A stretch of DNA of 64,000 bases from Streptomyces sp. WZ-12 (GCF_028898845.1 NZ_CP118574.1:3472001-3536000), one strand, 5' to 3'; counted from the stretch's first letter, positions 25,311 to 37,266 are shown. Program-made: numbers and translations. The notes: generated from the letters alone by a model not told the origin.

Positions 25311-26198
25311 GTGGACCCACATGTGGAGCACCCCCAAGCGCGCATGTCCCCGCCCGGCCGGCCGCTGAGCGGCGGCCCGGAGGCGGGGCAGGATGCCCGG
25401 CTCCCGCGTCCCGCGGAGGCCGTGGCCCCCGATCCCGACGACGCCTTCCTGTCCGCGATGCGGGCGTCCGGCTACGCCTCGGTCCCCGCGGGCACCGAGG
25501 TCACCACCCGCGGTTACGCGCCGGCGCCGGCGGAGTTCCAGCCGCCGGCCCGGCCGTCGGCCCGGCGGGCGGAGGACCGGATGCCGCGGTCGGCCGCGGG
25601 GCCGCCGCTGGACGGCGAGGAGGTCGCGGCCGTCTACCGGGCGGGCCCCCGCCGCCCGGCGCCCGCCCCGGTGGACGGGCTGGTCCGCCGGCTGCCGGCC
25701 GCCAAGCTCACCGGTCTCGGCTGCGGCCTGCTCGCCGCCTTCACGCTGCTGGCCCTCGGGTTCCTTGACCGCTGGCTGCTGGGCGGGGCGCAGGCCGCGT
25801 ACGGGGTGTGCTTCCTGCTGGTCGGCCTGGCGGCCGGGGCGTGGGTGCGGCCGCGCGATCTGATCGCCGCGCCGGTCGCGCTGCCGATCGCCTTCACCGT
25901 CGGCGCGGTGCCGGTGCAGCACGGCCCGGCGGGCCTGACCGGGCTGCTGGTCGGGGTCTTCACCGTGCTCGCGCTGAACGCCGGCTGGCTCTACGGCGGC
26001 ACGCTGCTGTGCGCGCTGGTGGTGCTGGTGCGCCGGGCGTTGCTCAGCGCGCGGCGTCGGGCCAGCCAACCGGTGAGTCGACAGCGGCAGTCGGGGACCG
26101 GTCCGCGGGGGACGGCCCCTGGGACGGACGGGGCCGAGCCGCAGGGCCCGGGCCACTCCCGGTCGGGGAGCCGCCCTCGGCAGGTGGCGCGCCTGTAG
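25311..26198 (+). CDS. DUF6542-type membrane protein
   Basis: A 295-residue protein with a long disordered Pro/Ala/Arg-rich N-terminal half (1-130) and four to five membrane segments (about 138-260: [68 protein letters not shown]). This fits the DUF6542 family common in Streptomyces near xseA; the function is unknown. The GTG at 25311 has no clear ribosome binding site; an ATG at 25344 is possible. The C-terminal 50 codons overlap the end of the convergent glucokinase gene. Confidence 0.75.
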   Translation: MDPHVEHPQARMSPPGRPLSGGPEAGQDARLPRPAEAVAPDPDDAFLSAMRASGYASVPAGTEVTTRGYAPAPAEFQPPARPSARRAEDRMPRSAAGPPLDGEEVAAVYRAGPRRPAPAPVDGLVRRLPAAKLTGLGCGLLAAFTLLALGFLDRWLLGGAQAAYGVCFLLVGLAAGAWVRPRDLIAAPVALPIAFTVGAVPVQHGPAGLTGLLVGVFTVLALNAGWLYGGTLLCALVVLVRRALLSARRRASQPVSRQRQSGTGPRGTAPGTDGAEPQGPGHSRSGSRPRQVARL

Positions 26199-26970
26199 GG
26201 GCCGCGGCGTCGGCCGCCCCGGTGGCGGCGCGGGGGTGCGCGGCCATCGCGGCCCCGACGATCCCGGCGTTGTTCTGCAGCCGCGCCGGCACGATCTCGG
26301 CCCGGATCCCCTCGATGAGCGGCAGGAACTTCGCCGCCTTGCGGCTGACCCCGCCGCCGATCACGAACAGCGCGGGCGAGAAGAGCATCTCCACGTGCGC
26401 GAGGTACTTCTGGACCCGGTGCGCCCAGTGCTCCCAGGTGAGCCCCTCGTCCTCCTTGGCCTTGGTGGAGGCGCGCTTCTCGGCCTCGTGGCCGTGCAGC
26501 TCCAGGTGGCCCAGCTCCGTGTTGAGGACGAGCCGGCCGTCGGTGAAGACGGCGCTGCCGATGCCGGTGCCGAGGGTGAGGAGGATGACCGTGCCGGACC
26601 GGCCGCGGCCGGCGCCGAACCGCATCTCGGCCAGGCCCGCCGCGTCCGCGTCGTTGAGCAGGGTGACCGGGCAGCCGCCGGCGAGCCGGCCGGTGAGCAG
26701 CGCGGCGGCGTCGGTGCCGATCCAGCGCTGGTCGACGTTGGCGGCGGTCCGGGTGGTTCCGCCGGTGACCACACCGGGGAACGTCGCGCCCACCGGGCCG
26801 GTCCACCCGAAGTGGTCCACGACCTCCCTGACGCAGTCTGCGACCGCCTCCGGCGTGGCCGGGTGCGGGGTCAGTACCTTGTGGCGCTCCTCGGTCAGCT
26901 CGCCGCGCTCCAGATCGACCGGGGCGCCCTTGATCCCGGATCCGCCGATGTCCACACCGAAGACCTTCAT
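26044..26970 (-). CDS. ppgK: Polyphosphate glucokinase (ROK family)
   Basis: This 308-residue ROK-family kinase has [32 protein letters not shown] and [12 protein letters not shown] (phosphate-binding and catalytic loops) and ELGHLELHG. The [20 protein letters not shown] stretch is typical of PpgK, which phosphorylates glucose from polyphosphate or ATP. The catalytic fold ends near residue 250; the last 55 residues are Ala/Pro/Ser-rich and are encoded antisense to the end of the DUF6542 gene. It lies 66 bases after ispH on the same strand, with a possible hairpin between. Confidence 0.92.
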   Translation of the reverse strand: MKVFGVDIGGSGIKGAPVDLERGELTEERHKVLTPHPATPEAVADCVREVVDHFGWTGPVGATFPGVVTGGTTRTAANVDQRWIGTDAAALLTGRLAGGCPVTLLNDADAAGLAEMRFGAGRGRSGTVILLTLGTGIGSAVFTDGRLVLNTELGHLELHGHEAEKRASTKAKEDEGLTWEHWAHRVQKYLAHVEMLFSPALFVIGGGVSRKAAKFLPLIEGIRAEIVPARLQNNAGIVGAAMAAHPRAATGAADAAAPTGAPPAEGGSPTGSGPGPAARPRPSQGPSPADRSPTAAVDSPVGWPDAAR

Positions 26971-26994
26971 GGCAAAAGGCTAGGCGCGGACCTG

Positions 26995-27028
26995 GCCCGC
27001 CGCCCCCGCTACGGCGAAGACGGCGGGC
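26995..27028 (-). terminator. Candidate hairpin between ispH and ppgK
   Basis: GCCCGCCG (26995-27002) can pair with CGGCGGGC (27021-27028) across an 18-base loop. Weak because of the loop size. Confidence 0.3.
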
Positions 27029-27036
27029 GGCGTTGA

Positions 27037-28029
27037 TCACTCCTGGACGGCCGCCTCGGCCTCGGCGCGCAGGTCGCGGCGGAGCTCCTTGGGCAGCGAG
27101 AAGGCGATGGACTCCTCGGCGGCGGTGATGGTCTCGACGTCCTCGTAGCCGCGCTGGGCGAGCCACTGGAGGACGCCGTCGACGAGGATCTCCGGGACGG
27201 AGGCGCCGGAGGTGACGCCGACCGTGCCGACGCCCTCCAGCCAGCTCGCATCGATCTCCTCGGCGTAGTCGACGAGATACGACGCCTTGGCGCCGGCGCC
27301 AAGGGCGACCTCGACCAGGCGCTTGGAGTTGGAGGAGTTGCGCGAGCCGACGACGATCACCAAGTCGGCCTGGGCGCCCATCTGTTTGACGGCCTGCTGG
27401 CGGTTCTGGGTGGCGTAGCAGATGTCGTCGCTGGGCGGCGAGAGGAGGTTGGGGAAGCGGCCCTTGAGGGCGTCGACGGTCTCCATGGTCTCGTCGACGG
27501 AGAGGGTGGTCTGGGAGAGCCAGACGACCTTGTCCGGGTCGCGGACCTCGACGCCGTCGACGTCCTTGGGGCCGTCGACGAGCGTGATGTGCTCGGGGGC
27601 CTCGCCGGAGGTGCCGATGACCTCCTCGTGGCCCTCGTGGCCGATCAGGAGGATGTCGTAGTCCTCCTTGGCGAACCGCACGGCCTCCTTGTGGACCTTC
27701 GTGACCAGCGGGCAGGTCGCGTCGATGGTGGCCAACTTGCCGCGCTGGGCCTCCTCGTGGACGACGGGGGCGACGCCGTGCGCGGAGAAGATCACGATGT
27801 TCCCCTCGGGCACCTCCTCCGTCTCCTCGACGAAGATCGCACCCTTCTTCTCCAGGGTCTTCACCACGTACTTGTTGTGAACGATCTCGTGGCGCACGTA
27901 GACCGGGGCGCCGTACTGCTCAAGGGCTTTCTCGACGGCGATCACGGCGCGGTCCACCCCCGCGCAATAGCCGCGGGGGGCGGCGAGGAGGACCTTGCGG
28001 CTGGGCTGCGGACCGGGAGTAGCAGACAT
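27037..28029 (-). CDS. ispH: 4-hydroxy-3-methylbut-2-enyl diphosphate reductase
   Basis: This 330-residue enzyme catalyses the last MEP-pathway step, giving IPP and DMAPP. The three iron-sulfur Cys ligands are seen in [22 protein letters not shown] and [11 protein letters not shown], and the catalytic EGHEE-type region appears as [16 protein letters not shown]. The ATG at 28029 fits the family start; an in-frame ATG lies 9 bases upstream. The gene is divergent from the APC permease gene, 82 bases apart, so promoters overlap there. Confidence 0.95.
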   Translation of the reverse strand: MSATPGPQPSRKVLLAAPRGYCAGVDRAVIAVEKALEQYGAPVYVRHEIVHNKYVVKTLEKKGAIFVEETEEVPEGNIVIFSAHGVAPVVHEEAQRGKLATIDATCPLVTKVHKEAVRFAKEDYDILLIGHEGHEEVIGTSGEAPEHITLVDGPKDVDGVEVRDPDKVVWLSQTTLSVDETMETVDALKGRFPNLLSPPSDDICYATQNRQQAVKQMGAQADLVIVVGSRNSSNSKRLVEVALGAGAKASYLVDYAEEIDASWLEGVGTVGVTSGASVPEILVDGVLQWLAQRGYEDVETITAAEESIAFSLPKELRRDLRAEAEAAVQE

Positions 28030-28111
28030 AGGTCCCATCGTAAGGCCGTGCCCCGACACGGGTCGGTCACGGCGGTGGCCCAGACTGGTGGGGAGCACAG
28101 GAGGAGGCGGT

Positions 28112-29500
28112 ATGCCGGGCACGAGCGGCGCGACCGTGGATGACGAGGCGCGCAGCGGCACCGGAACGCTGCGCCGGACGCTGTCGTTCCGGGACCTGGT
28201 CGTCTACGGGCTGCTGTTCATCGCCCCGATGGCGCCGGTGGGGATCTTCGGCACCCTCCAGGCCACGTCGCACGGCGCGATCACGGCGGTCTACGTGGTC
28301 GCCACGGTGGCGATGGCGTTCACGGCGTACTCGTATGCCCAGATGGTGCGGGTCGCGCCGCGGGCCGGGTCGGTCTACACCTACGCGCGGGTCGGGCTGG
28401 GCGAGGGCGCCGGGTTCGTCGCCGGGTGGATGGCGATGCTGGACTACCTGCTGATCCCGGCGGTGGCCTACCTCTTCTCCGGGATCGCGCTGCACGCGCT
28501 GGTGCCGCAGGTGCACCAGTGGGTGTGGACGGCGCTCGCGGTGGTGGTCACCACGCTGCTGAACCTCTGGGGCGTGCGGGTCGCGGCGGTGGTCGGGTTC
28601 GCGGTGCTGGCGCTGGAGATCGCGGCGCTGGTGGTCTTCGTGGTGGCGGCGGTGTGGGCGCTGGCCGCGCACGGGCCGCAGCGCGGCTGGGCGGTGCCAC
28701 TGACCGGCGAGGGCGGCTTCTCGACGAGCGCGGTGCTGGCGGCGGTGTCGATCGCGGTGCTGTCGTACCTGGGCTTCGATGCGATCGCGTCCTTTGCCGA
28801 GGAGGCTTCCGGGGGTTCGCGGTGGGTGGCCAGGGCCGTGGTGACGTGCCTGGTGGTGGCCGGGGTGCTGTTCGCCGTGCAGACGTATCTGGCGGCGCTG
28901 CTGGCCCCGATGAGCGCCGCCGAACTGGCCGCCAAACCAGGCGAGCAGGGCGCCGCCTTCTACGTGACGGTGGACTCCGCGGTGGGCGGCTGGCTGCACG
29001 ACCTGGTGGCGGTGAGCAAGGCGATCGGGGCGGCGTTCGCGGCGCTGGCGGGGCAGGCGGCGGCCGGCCGGCTGCTGTTCGCGATGGCGCGGGACCGGCG
29101 GTTGCCGGGGGCGATGTCGAAGGTGGACGCGGGCAGCGGGGTGCCGCGCCGGGCGCTGCTGGGGGCGGCCGTGGTGACGCTGGTGGCGGCGGTCTGGGCG
29201 GCCAGCCGGGACGACGGGCTGGACCGGCTCTCGTCGATCGTGAACGTCGGCGCGCTGGCCGCGTTCGCGCTGCTGCACGCCTCGGTGATCGGCTGGTTCC
29301 GGGTCCGTCGGCGGGCGGCGGAGCCGAGCGTGCTGCGGCACGTGGTGGTGCCGTTGGCGGGGCTCGCGGTGGTGGTCGCGGTGATCGTGGAGGCCGCGCC
29401 GACCGCGCAGATCGTGGGCGGCGCCTGGCTGTTGGTGGGTCTGGTGGTGCTGGTGGTGCAGCGCCTGCGACGGGGTCGGGGGGCCGCGGCGCGGGACTGA
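28112..29500 (+). CDS. APC-superfamily amino acid permease
   Basis: A 462-residue membrane protein with about 12 hydrophobic segments. It opens [20 protein letters not shown] (APC helix 1) and has the conserved [18 protein letters not shown] turn. The substrate is unknown; the sequence resembles broad amino acid/polyamine or ethanolamine-type carriers. GGAGG lies 5 bases before the ATG. The exonuclease VII genes follow on the same strand after 60 bases. Confidence 0.88.
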   Translation: MPGTSGATVDDEARSGTGTLRRTLSFRDLVVYGLLFIAPMAPVGIFGTLQATSHGAITAVYVVATVAMAFTAYSYAQMVRVAPRAGSVYTYARVGLGEGAGFVAGWMAMLDYLLIPAVAYLFSGIALHALVPQVHQWVWTALAVVVTTLLNLWGVRVAAVVGFAVLALEIAALVVFVVAAVWALAAHGPQRGWAVPLTGEGGFSTSAVLAAVSIAVLSYLGFDAIASFAEEASGGSRWVARAVVTCLVVAGVLFAVQTYLAALLAPMSAAELAAKPGEQGAAFYVTVDSAVGGWLHDLVAVSKAIGAAFAALAGQAAAGRLLFAMARDRRLPGAMSKVDAGSGVPRRALLGAAVVTLVAAVWAASRDDGLDRLSSIVNVGALAAFALLHASVIGWFRVRRRAAEPSVLRHVVVPLAGLAVVVAVIVEAAPTAQIVGGAWLLVGLVVLVVQRLRRGRGAAARD

Positions 29501-29560
29501 GCGCGGGCACCGGGCCGGCGCGGCCGGGCACTGTCAGTGGCCGCCGCTACGCTCACTGGC

Positions 29561-30817
29561 ATGGCTGTCTCTACGTCTCCGGAAGCGCCGATCCCGGTCG
29601 GCGAGGTGTCCCGGCTCATCGGTGGGTGGATCGACCGGCTCGGCGCGGTCTGGGTCGAGGGGCAGATCACCCAGCTCTCGCGGCGGCCGGGCGCGGGCGT
29701 GGTGTTCCTGACGCTGCGCGATCCTTCGTACGACATCTCGGTCGGCGTGACGTGCTACCGCCAGGTCTTCGACAAGGTCTCCGAGGTGGTGAGCGAGGGC
29801 GCCCGGGTGGTGGTGCACGCCAAGCCGGAGTGGTACGCCCCGCGCGGTCAGCTCTCGCTGCGGGCCGCCGAGATCCGACCGGTCGGGGTGGGCGAACTCC
29901 TCGCCAGACTGGAGCAGTTGAAGCGGGCGCTGACGGCGGAGGGGCTGTTCGCGGCGGAGCGCAAGCGGCCGCTGCCGTTCCTGCCGCAGTTGATCGGGCT
30001 GGTCTGCGGTCGGGCCAGCGCCGCCGAGCGCGATGTGCTGGAGAACGCCCGGCACCGCTGGCCGGCGGTCCGCTTCGAAGTGCGCAACGTCCCGGTGCAG
30101 GGGGTGCACGCGGTGCCTCAGGTGATCGCGGCGGTACAGGAGTTGGACGCGCTGCCCGAGGTGGACGTGATCATCGTGGCGCGCGGCGGCGGCAGCGTGG
30201 AGGACCTGCTGCCGTTCTCCGACGAGCAGTTGGTCCGGGCGGTGTCCGAGGTGCGCACGCCGGTGGTCTCCGCGATCGGCCACGAACCGGACAGCCCGCT
30301 GCTGGACCTGGTGGCCGACCTGCGCGCCTCGACGCCGACGGACGCGGCGAAGAAGGTGGTGCCCGACGTGGGCGAGGAGCTGGCCCGGGTCGAGCAGTTG
30401 CGGGCGCGGGCCCGGCGGGCGCTCGGCGGCTTCCTGGACCGCGAGGAGCGGGGCCTGGCGGCGGCGCTGCACCGCCCGTCGATACAACACCCGCAGCGGA
30501 TGGTGCTGGAGCGCGAGGAGCAGGTCACCGCCCTGTTGGAGCGCGGCCGGCGGACGCTGGGGCATCTGCTGGACCGCGCCGATTCGGAGCTGGCGCACAC
30601 CCTGGCCCGGGTGGTGGCGCTCTCCCCCAAGGCGACGCTCCAGCGCGGCTATGCGGTGCTGCAGAGACCGGACGGCTCGGCGGTGCGGGCGCCGTCGGAG
30701 GTGGCGGTGGACGAGGAGTTGCGGGCCAGGGTGGCCGAGGGCGCGTTCCGGGTGCGGGTGTCCGCGGCCCCGGAGGCCGACGGCGGACGGACCGGCGCGG
30801 ACGAGGCGGACTCATAG
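29561..30817 (+). CDS. xseA: Exodeoxyribonuclease VII large subunit
   Basis: This 418-residue XseA has an N-terminal OB-fold (about 15-110: [40 protein letters not shown]), the catalytic domain with [18 protein letters not shown] and [11 protein letters not shown], and a helical C-terminus ending [14 protein letters not shown]. With XseB it degrades single-stranded DNA into oligonucleotides. The ATG at 29561 matches the family; the frame extends 8 codons further upstream. The small subunit starts 10 bases downstream. Confidence 0.95.
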   Translation: MAVSTSPEAPIPVGEVSRLIGGWIDRLGAVWVEGQITQLSRRPGAGVVFLTLRDPSYDISVGVTCYRQVFDKVSEVVSEGARVVVHAKPEWYAPRGQLSLRAAEIRPVGVGELLARLEQLKRALTAEGLFAAERKRPLPFLPQLIGLVCGRASAAERDVLENARHRWPAVRFEVRNVPVQGVHAVPQVIAAVQELDALPEVDVIIVARGGGSVEDLLPFSDEQLVRAVSEVRTPVVSAIGHEPDSPLLDLVADLRASTPTDAAKKVVPDVGEELARVEQLRARARRALGGFLDREERGLAAALHRPSIQHPQRMVLEREEQVTALLERGRRTLGHLLDRADSELAHTLARVVALSPKATLQRGYAVLQRPDGSAVRAPSEVAVDEELRARVAEGAFRVRVSAAPEADGGRTGADEADS

Positions 30818-30827
30818 GGTGGGAGAC

Positions 30828-31100
30828 ATGGCGAAGACGGATGACGCGGTGGACGCGGCGGCGGACGGGGTGGCTTCGGTGGACTCCACCCTCGGTTACG
30901 AGCAGGCGCGGGACGAGCTGATCGACGTCGTCCGCCGCCTGGAGGCGGGCGGTACGACGCTGGAGGAGTCGCTCGCCCTCTGGGAGCGCGGCGAGGAGCT
31001 GGCCAAGGTCTGCCGCCGCTGGCTGGACGGCGCGCGGGCCCGGCTGGACGCGGCGCTGGCGGAGGCGTCGGAGGGCGACGGCGGCGCGGAGCAGGAGTAG
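30828..31100 (+). CDS. xseB: Exodeoxyribonuclease VII small subunit
   Basis: A 90-residue helical-hairpin protein: [40 protein letters not shown] and [15 protein letters not shown] are the XseB pattern. It assembles with the large subunit in the same operon. GGGAG lies 3 bases before the ATG. It is slightly longer than usual because of 18 acidic N-terminal residues. Confidence 0.93.
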   Translation: MAKTDDAVDAAADGVASVDSTLGYEQARDELIDVVRRLEAGGTTLEESLALWERGEELAKVCRRWLDGARARLDAALAEASEGDGGAEQE

Positions 31101-31141
31101 CGAACGGGGCCGGGGCGGAAACTCCGCGCTCCCCGAAGGGG

Positions 31142-31164
31142 GACCTTCCGAATCCCGGAAGGTC
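31142..31164 (+). terminator. Hairpin after xseAB
   Basis: GACCTTCCG (31142-31150) and CGGAAGGTC (31156-31164) form a perfect 9-bp stem with a 5-base loop about 40 bases after the xseB stop. Confidence 0.6.
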
Positions 31165-31200
31165 ACTGCCGCCCTGTGAACCCCCTCACAGTTTCCACCC

Positions 31201-31233
31201 GTTAGTTGAAACTTAATCTAACTGGGTTACAGT
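31201..31233 (+). promoter_or_regulatory. Promoter with MarR-like dyad upstream of the nitroreductase-family gene
   Basis: TTGAAA (31206-31211) and TACAGT (31228-31233) are spaced by 16 bases. GTTAG (31201-31205) and CTAAC (31218-31222) form a dyad that covers the -35 box, like operators of MarR-type redox regulators. No regulator gene is adjacent in this window. Confidence 0.45.
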
Positions 31234-31300
31234 GGTACCCGTAGACAGCACTGGTCTGCGCAACTCCCCCATACACATCCGATGCCCCGAGGTGCCGCTG

Positions 31301-31894
31301 ATGACTCTCGCCCTTGACGCCGCCGCCCAGGACCTCCTCTTCCGCGAGGCCCAGACCGCCAACACGTTCACGGACGAGCCGGTCACGGACGAGCAGGTCC
31401 AGGCCATCTACGACCTGGTGAAGTACGCCCCGACCGCCTTCAACCAGTCCCCGCTGCGGATCACCCTGGTCCGCTCCGAGGACGCCCGCAAGCGCCTGGT
31501 CGCGCACGCCATGGGCGCCAACGGCCCCAAGACCCTGGCCGCGCCGCTGACCGTGATCCTCTCCGTCGACCTGGACTTCCACGAGAAGCTGCCGCGCCTC
31601 TTCCCGCACGCCCCGGGCGTCAAGGACAGCTTCTTCTCGGAGGCCGCGGTCCGTGAGGTCGCCGGCACCCAGAACGCCACCCTCCAGGCCGGCTACTTCA
31701 TCCTCGGCATCCGCGCCGCCGGCCTGGCCGCCGGCCCGATGACCGGCTTCGACTTCGGCGCCGTGGACAAGGAGTTCTTCGGCGACGGCAAGCAGAAGTC
31801 CTTCCTGGTCATCAACGTCGGCAAGCCGGGCTCGGACGCCTTCTTCCCGCGCTCGCCGCGGCTGGCCTTCGACGAGGCCGCGACCACCGTCTGA
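31301..31894 (+). CDS. Malonic semialdehyde reductase-like nitroreductase (RutE/HadB family)
   Basis: A 197-residue flavin-dependent NAD(P)H oxidoreductase. LFREAQTANTFTDEPVTDEQ, YAPTAFNQSPLRITLV (FMN-binding loop) and the GIRAAGLAAGPMTGFD then INVGKPG pattern match the RutE/malonic semialdehyde reductase branch. The physiological substrate in Streptomyces is not known. GAGGTG lies 6 bases before the ATG. It is monocistronic, bounded by its own promoter and a long terminator. Confidence 0.88.
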   Translation: MTLALDAAAQDLLFREAQTANTFTDEPVTDEQVQAIYDLVKYAPTAFNQSPLRITLVRSEDARKRLVAHAMGANGPKTLAAPLTVILSVDLDFHEKLPRLFPHAPGVKDSFFSEAAVREVAGTQNATLQAGYFILGIRAAGLAAGPMTGFDFGAVDKEFFGDGKQKSFLVINVGKPGSDAFFPRSPRLAFDEAATTV

Positions 31895-31926
31895 GCCGAC
31901 CACCGGCCGACGCGGTAGCCGCCGCA

Positions 31927-31973
31927 CACGACGAGGCCGCCGCACCCCTCCCGGGTGCGGCGGCCTCGTCGTG
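31927..31973. terminator. Perfect 21-bp bidirectional terminator
   Basis: The left arm 31927-31947 (starting CACGACGAGGCCGCC) pairs perfectly with the right arm 31953-31973 around a 5-base loop. It lies between convergent genes and can serve both. Confidence 0.75.
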
Positions 31974-31994
31974 CTGTTCCTCGGGCGGGGCGGC

Positions 31995-32540
31995 TCAGCC
32001 CTTCTTGGCGACCAGGGCCGCGGCCAGCTCGGCCAGCCGCCCGTACGGCGCGGTGCCGGTGACGACCGTGGTCACCCCGGGCTGCTCGTTGACCAACGCC
32101 TTGTAGGTGTCGCCCTCGTAGCGGTCCCACTTCTTGTCGCCGACGGCCTGCTGGCCGGCGACCTTCTCCGCGCCGAGCGTGACGTCCTTGATGAACTGCG
32201 GCGCGGGTGCGTCGCTCTGCTCGATGGCCGCGTACTGCTGCTCCGGGTCGAGCATCCCCAGGTGCCAGGCGCCGCCCTTGCCGTCGCTGGTCGCCTGGTA
32301 CGAGACCGAGGTGGCCCGCCAGGACGACGGCAGGCCCTCGGGCGCGGCGACCGGGTACGGGGCGGCGCGGCGGGCGGTGAGGATCTCGACCCGGGTGTCG
32401 ACGGTCTTGACCGCGTTCTTCTCCGCGGTCGCACTGTCGTCGTGCGGGATGAAGAAGTAGATCGCCCCGACCAGGATCCCGATCACCGCCAGCGACAGAA
32501 CCATGTCCGTCACTCTTTGCCTGCCTCGCATACCAGCCAC
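31995..32540 (-). CDS. DUF4245 membrane-anchored protein
   Basis: A 181-residue protein with one N-terminal transmembrane segment (MVLSLAVIGILVGAIYFFIP) and an extracytoplasmic domain with the DUF4245 pattern (RRAAPYPVAAPEGLP, SSWRATSVSY, and TTVVTGTAPYGRLAELAAAL). Its function is unknown. It is encoded divergently from glpX in this and other Streptomyces genomes. GTG at 32540 and ATG at 32531 are both plausible starts; neither has a strong ribosome binding site. Confidence 0.82.
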   Translation of the reverse strand: MAGMRGRQRVTDMVLSLAVIGILVGAIYFFIPHDDSATAEKNAVKTVDTRVEILTARRAAPYPVAAPEGLPSSWRATSVSYQATSDGKGGAWHLGMLDPEQQYAAIEQSDAPAPQFIKDVTLGAEKVAGQQAVGDKKWDRYEGDTYKALVNEQPGVTTVVTGTAPYGRLAELAAALVAKKG

Positions 32541-32759
32541 ATCCCTATGGTCCCCTATGCCCGTCGGCGACCGGACCCGGCCCCCTCGGACACCACCCAC
32601 CTGGGCAAACGGTTCTGCGGTCGGCGACCGCCCGGCGGGGACGTCACCCGAACAGTGGCTTGCTCATGCGAAGGCCCCCCTGCTCATTTTCGCGACGTAC
32701 CGATAAAGTCATGAGCACCCTCATCAATCCGGCCGTCGCCGTACAGAAAGGTGCGCTCG

Positions 32760-33791
32760 ATGACCGAGCATCATCTGCCGTCCCAACTAGAGGTCAGTCC
32801 GGAGGCTCCGGACCGTAACCTCGCCCTGGAGCTGGTCCGGGTGACCGAGGCCGGCGCCATGGCCTCGGGCCGCTGGGTCGGCCGCGGGGACAAGAACGGT
32901 GCGGACGGCGCGGCGGTCAAGGCCATGCGCGCCCTGATCCACACCGTCTCCATGAACGGCGTCGTGGTCATCGGGGAGGGCGAGAAGGACAACGCCCCGA
33001 TGCTCTACAACGGCGAGCGGGTCGGCGACGGCACCGGCCCCGAGTGCGACGTGGCCGTGGACCCGGTGGACGGCACCACGCTGACCGCCAAGGGCATGGC
33101 CAACGCGGTCTCCGTGATGGCGGTCGCCGAGCGCGGCTCGATGTTCGACCCGTCCGCGGTGTTCTACATGGACAAGCTGGCCACCGGCCCGGAGGCGGCG
33201 GACTTCGTCGACATCACCGCCCCGGTGGCGGTGAACATCAAGCGGATCGCCAAGGCGAAGAAGTCCGCGGTCGAGGACGTCACCGTGGTCATCCTGGACC
33301 GGCCGCGCCACGAGGGCCTGGTCAAGGAGGTCCGGGAGGCCGGCGCGCGGATCAAGTTCATCTCCGACGGCGATGTCGCCGGCGCCATCATGGCGGCCCG
33401 CGAGGGCACCGGCATCGACCTGCTGCTGGGCATCGGCGGGACGCCCGAGGGCATCATCGCGGCCTGTGCGCTGAAGTGTCTGGGCGGCACGTTCCAGGGC
33501 AAGTTGTGGCCCAAGGACGACGAGGAGCGCCAGCGCGCCCTGGACGCCGGCCACGACCTGGACCGGGTGCTCCAGATCGAGGACCTGGTCAGCGGCGACA
33601 ACGTCTTCTTCGTCGCCACCGGCATCACCGACGGCGAGCTGCTGCGCGGCGTCCGCTACCGCGCGGAGACCGCCTACACCCAGTCCCTGGTCATGCGCTC
33701 CAAGTCCGGCACCATCCGCCAGATCGACTCCCAGCACCGGCTGTCCAAGCTGCGCGCCTACAGCTCGATCGACTTCGAGCGCCCGAGCTGA
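32760..33791 (+). CDS. glpX: Class II fructose-1,6-bisphosphatase
   Basis: This 343-residue GlpX is the gluconeogenic phosphatase of actinobacteria. The metal and substrate residues are in [27 protein letters not shown] and [12 protein letters not shown], with [21 protein letters not shown] lies 8 bases before the ATG at 32760; a GTG 9 bases upstream overlaps that site and is less likely. The WhiB gene converges from downstream. Confidence 0.95.
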   Translation: MTEHHLPSQLEVSPEAPDRNLALELVRVTEAGAMASGRWVGRGDKNGADGAAVKAMRALIHTVSMNGVVVIGEGEKDNAPMLYNGERVGDGTGPECDVAVDPVDGTTLTAKGMANAVSVMAVAERGSMFDPSAVFYMDKLATGPEAADFVDITAPVAVNIKRIAKAKKSAVEDVTVVILDRPRHEGLVKEVREAGARIKFISDGDVAGAIMAAREGTGIDLLLGIGGTPEGIIAACALKCLGGTFQGKLWPKDDEERQRALDAGHDLDRVLQIEDLVSGDNVFFVATGITDGELLRGVRYRAETAYTQSLVMRSKSGTIRQIDSQHRLSKLRAYSSIDFERPS

Positions 33792-33823
33792 TCCGGGCGG
33801 CCGCAGCCGTCCCGCACACAACT

Positions 33824-33856
33824 CGCCCCCGTCGGAAGGACTTTCCGGCGGGGGCG
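33824..33856. terminator. Terminator between glpX and the WhiB gene
   Basis: CGCCCCCGTCGGAA (33824-33837) and TTCCGGCGGGGGCG (33843-33856) pair over 14 positions with one G-T pair, between convergent genes. Confidence 0.65.
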
Positions 33857-33891
33857 GGATGCGTACGGCCGCGGTACGGGGCGTGCGGTAG

Positions 33892-34254
33892 TCAGCCGGC
33901 CGCGGTCATCGGGGCGGCGGCGCGCTGGAGCTCGCCCTCCCGGCGCCGCCGCCGGGTCAGCACCACCCGGCGCTCGGCGGCGGTCAGCCCGCCCCAGACG
34001 CCGTACGGCTCGGGCTGGAGCAGGGCATGCTCCCGACATTCGACCATCACCGGACAGCGGGCGCAGACCCGCTTCGCGGCCTCTTCCCTGGCCAACCGGG
34101 CGGCGGTGGGCTCCTTGGAGGGGGCGAAGAACAACCCGGCCTCGTCCCGGCGGCACACCGCCTCGGAATGCCAGGGACCGGCGTCGTCGCGAGCGTGCCC
34201 TCGCTGGGACGGAACGACAGCGGCATCCTGCAGGGGCTGATGCGGTAGCAGCAC
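33892..34254 (-). CDS. wblI: WhiB-like iron-sulfur transcription factor
   Basis: A 120-residue Wbl protein. The four Fe-S cysteines are in EAVCRRDE, RVCARCPVMVEC, followed by the GVWGGLTAAERR turn and a basic tail (LTRRRRREGEL) for DNA or sigma factor contact. Wbl proteins bind the principal sigma factor and sense redox state or nitric oxide. The symbol rests on remembered S. coelicolor synteny (wblI beside glpX and the fumarase genes), not on a search. The N-terminal 30 residues are variable. Confidence 0.85.
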   Translation of the reverse strand: MLLPHQPLQDAAVVPSQRGHARDDAGPWHSEAVCRRDEAGLFFAPSKEPTAARLAREEAAKRVCARCPVMVECREHALLQPEPYGVWGGLTAAERRVVLTRRRRREGELQRAAAPMTAAG

Positions 34255-34450
34255 GGTCTACTCCTGACGACGGCATCGGCGAGAGAAATCACCCTTGACC
34301 GTCTCGCTGCGCACGGCTTTTCGCACCCCGCAGCCGTACGAGAGACGATGCACCAGCCCTACCCGCTGTACGCGGGCTTATGCACACCGTGTCGATCGAG
34401 GAGAAGCCGGGCGAGGCCCCAACACCCTTTGCCACCAACCGAGTCGGCGG

Positions 34451-35362
34451 CTAGCCGAGGCGGCGGCGCTCCCGGCGCTCGGACCACCGCTCGTGGCGCT
34501 CCGCCCGCAACTGGTCCATCCGCTCGTGCCGTTCGGCCCGGCGCCGGTCCATGCGCTCGTGCCGTTCGGCGCGGCGCTGGTCCATCCGCTCGTGGCGCTC
34601 GTCGCGCATCTGGTCCATCCGCTCGTGCCGGTCGCCCCTGAGGCGGCTGCCCAGGTCGCGGATCCAGGCACCGCGCTTGGGCTTGGCCTCCACGCTGCCC
34701 AGCAGGGCGAAGCCGTTGACGTCGATCTCGGGGGCGTTGCCGTCCTCCGCCTCGTGCGTCTCGACCTCGAAGCTGCCGAGGACGCCGGAGCCGTTGCTGC
34801 GCAGGGTGACGTTCTCCGGCACCCTGATCTCGACGCTGCCGAAGAGGGAGGTGGCGTTGATCTGCACGCGCTGCTGCGGGAAGACCGCCTCGGTCAGGTC
34901 GATCTCCACGCTGCCGAAGACCGCCACCGCGTTGATCCGCGACGGGACGCGCCAACGGCCCTTGCGCTCGGCCGCGCTGAAGATCGCGACGAGGTTCTGG
35001 TCCGCGCCCGCGGGGGTCGGGCCGTACTCGTGGGGCCCGTCCTCCGGCTGCGGTCGGCCGCCGACGCCGGGGAGGTCCCGGACGACGGGCTCCAACTCGC
35101 CCATGGTCTTGGCGCGGTAGACCACGTCGATCCGCTCGGCGTGCTCCTCGGCGTCCAGCCGGCCCTCGGCGAGCGCCTCCCGCAGGATCTCCGCGATCCG
35201 GTCGCGGTCCGCGTCCGAGGCCCGCATATCCGCCTCCGCGACCGGCCTGGCCTGCGGTTTCGCCTCGCCCTTGGTCAGTTTCACCACCTGCTGGTCCTGC
35301 TCCGCAAGCGGCCCGGGCGGGGTCTCGGGGCCCGGTCGTCCCCCGTTTCCTGAAGCGTCCAC
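34451..35362 (-). CDS. DUF1707 / LiaF-like protein with hendecad repeat tail
   Basis: A 303-residue cytoplasmic protein with a DUF1707 domain (about 44-96: MRASDADRDRIAEILREALA, EGRLDAEEHAERIDVVY), a LiaF-like beta-solenoid (about 118-235: INAVAVFGSVEIDLTEAVFP, LFGSVEIRVPENV, VLGSFEVET) and a highly charged helical tail of 11-residue repeats built on RHERMDQxRxE. LiaF-type domains take part in cell envelope stress control; the role here is unknown. The GTG start at 35362 is divergent from the class I fumarase gene. Confidence 0.82.
   Translation of the reverse strand: MDASGNGGRPGPETPPGPLAEQDQQVVKLTKGEAKPQARPVAEADMRASDADRDRIAEILREALAEGRLDAEEHAERIDVVYRAKTMGELEPVVRDLPGVGGRPQPEDGPHEYGPTPAGADQNLVAIFSAAERKGRWRVPSRINAVAVFGSVEIDLTEAVFPQQRVQINATSLFGSVEIRVPENVTLRSNGSGVLGSFEVETHEAEDGNAPEIDVNGFALLGSVEAKPKRGAWIRDLGSRLRGDRHERMDQMRDERHERMDQRRAERHERMDRRRAERHERMDQLRAERHERWSERRERRRLG
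34484..34630 (-). repeat. Tandem 33-bp repeat encoding 11-residue units
   Basis: About four to five copies of a 33-bp unit (for example CGCTCGTGCCGTTCGGCCCG on the plus strand) encode RHERMDQ-type hendecads in the DUF1707 protein tail. Confidence 0.75.
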
Positions 35363-35529
35363 GCGCCAAGCCTACCGAAACGCGATAGATCGCGACTAGG
35401 GGATCCGCGGGCGCGTCTCCCGCGGACTGAGCCTTACCTCACAGCGGCGGCGTCGGGCCGGGGTTCTACGCTGGTCGGGCGCTGCCGTAGAAGCCAGCCA
35501 CCACCCCTCCGAGTAAGGACATATCCCCC

Positions 35530-37206
<1,677 letters not shown>

Positions 37207-37266
37207 CCCCCCCGTCAACTCCGTTCCGAATACCCGGAGTTCCAGACGCTCGACGTTCCGGATGCG

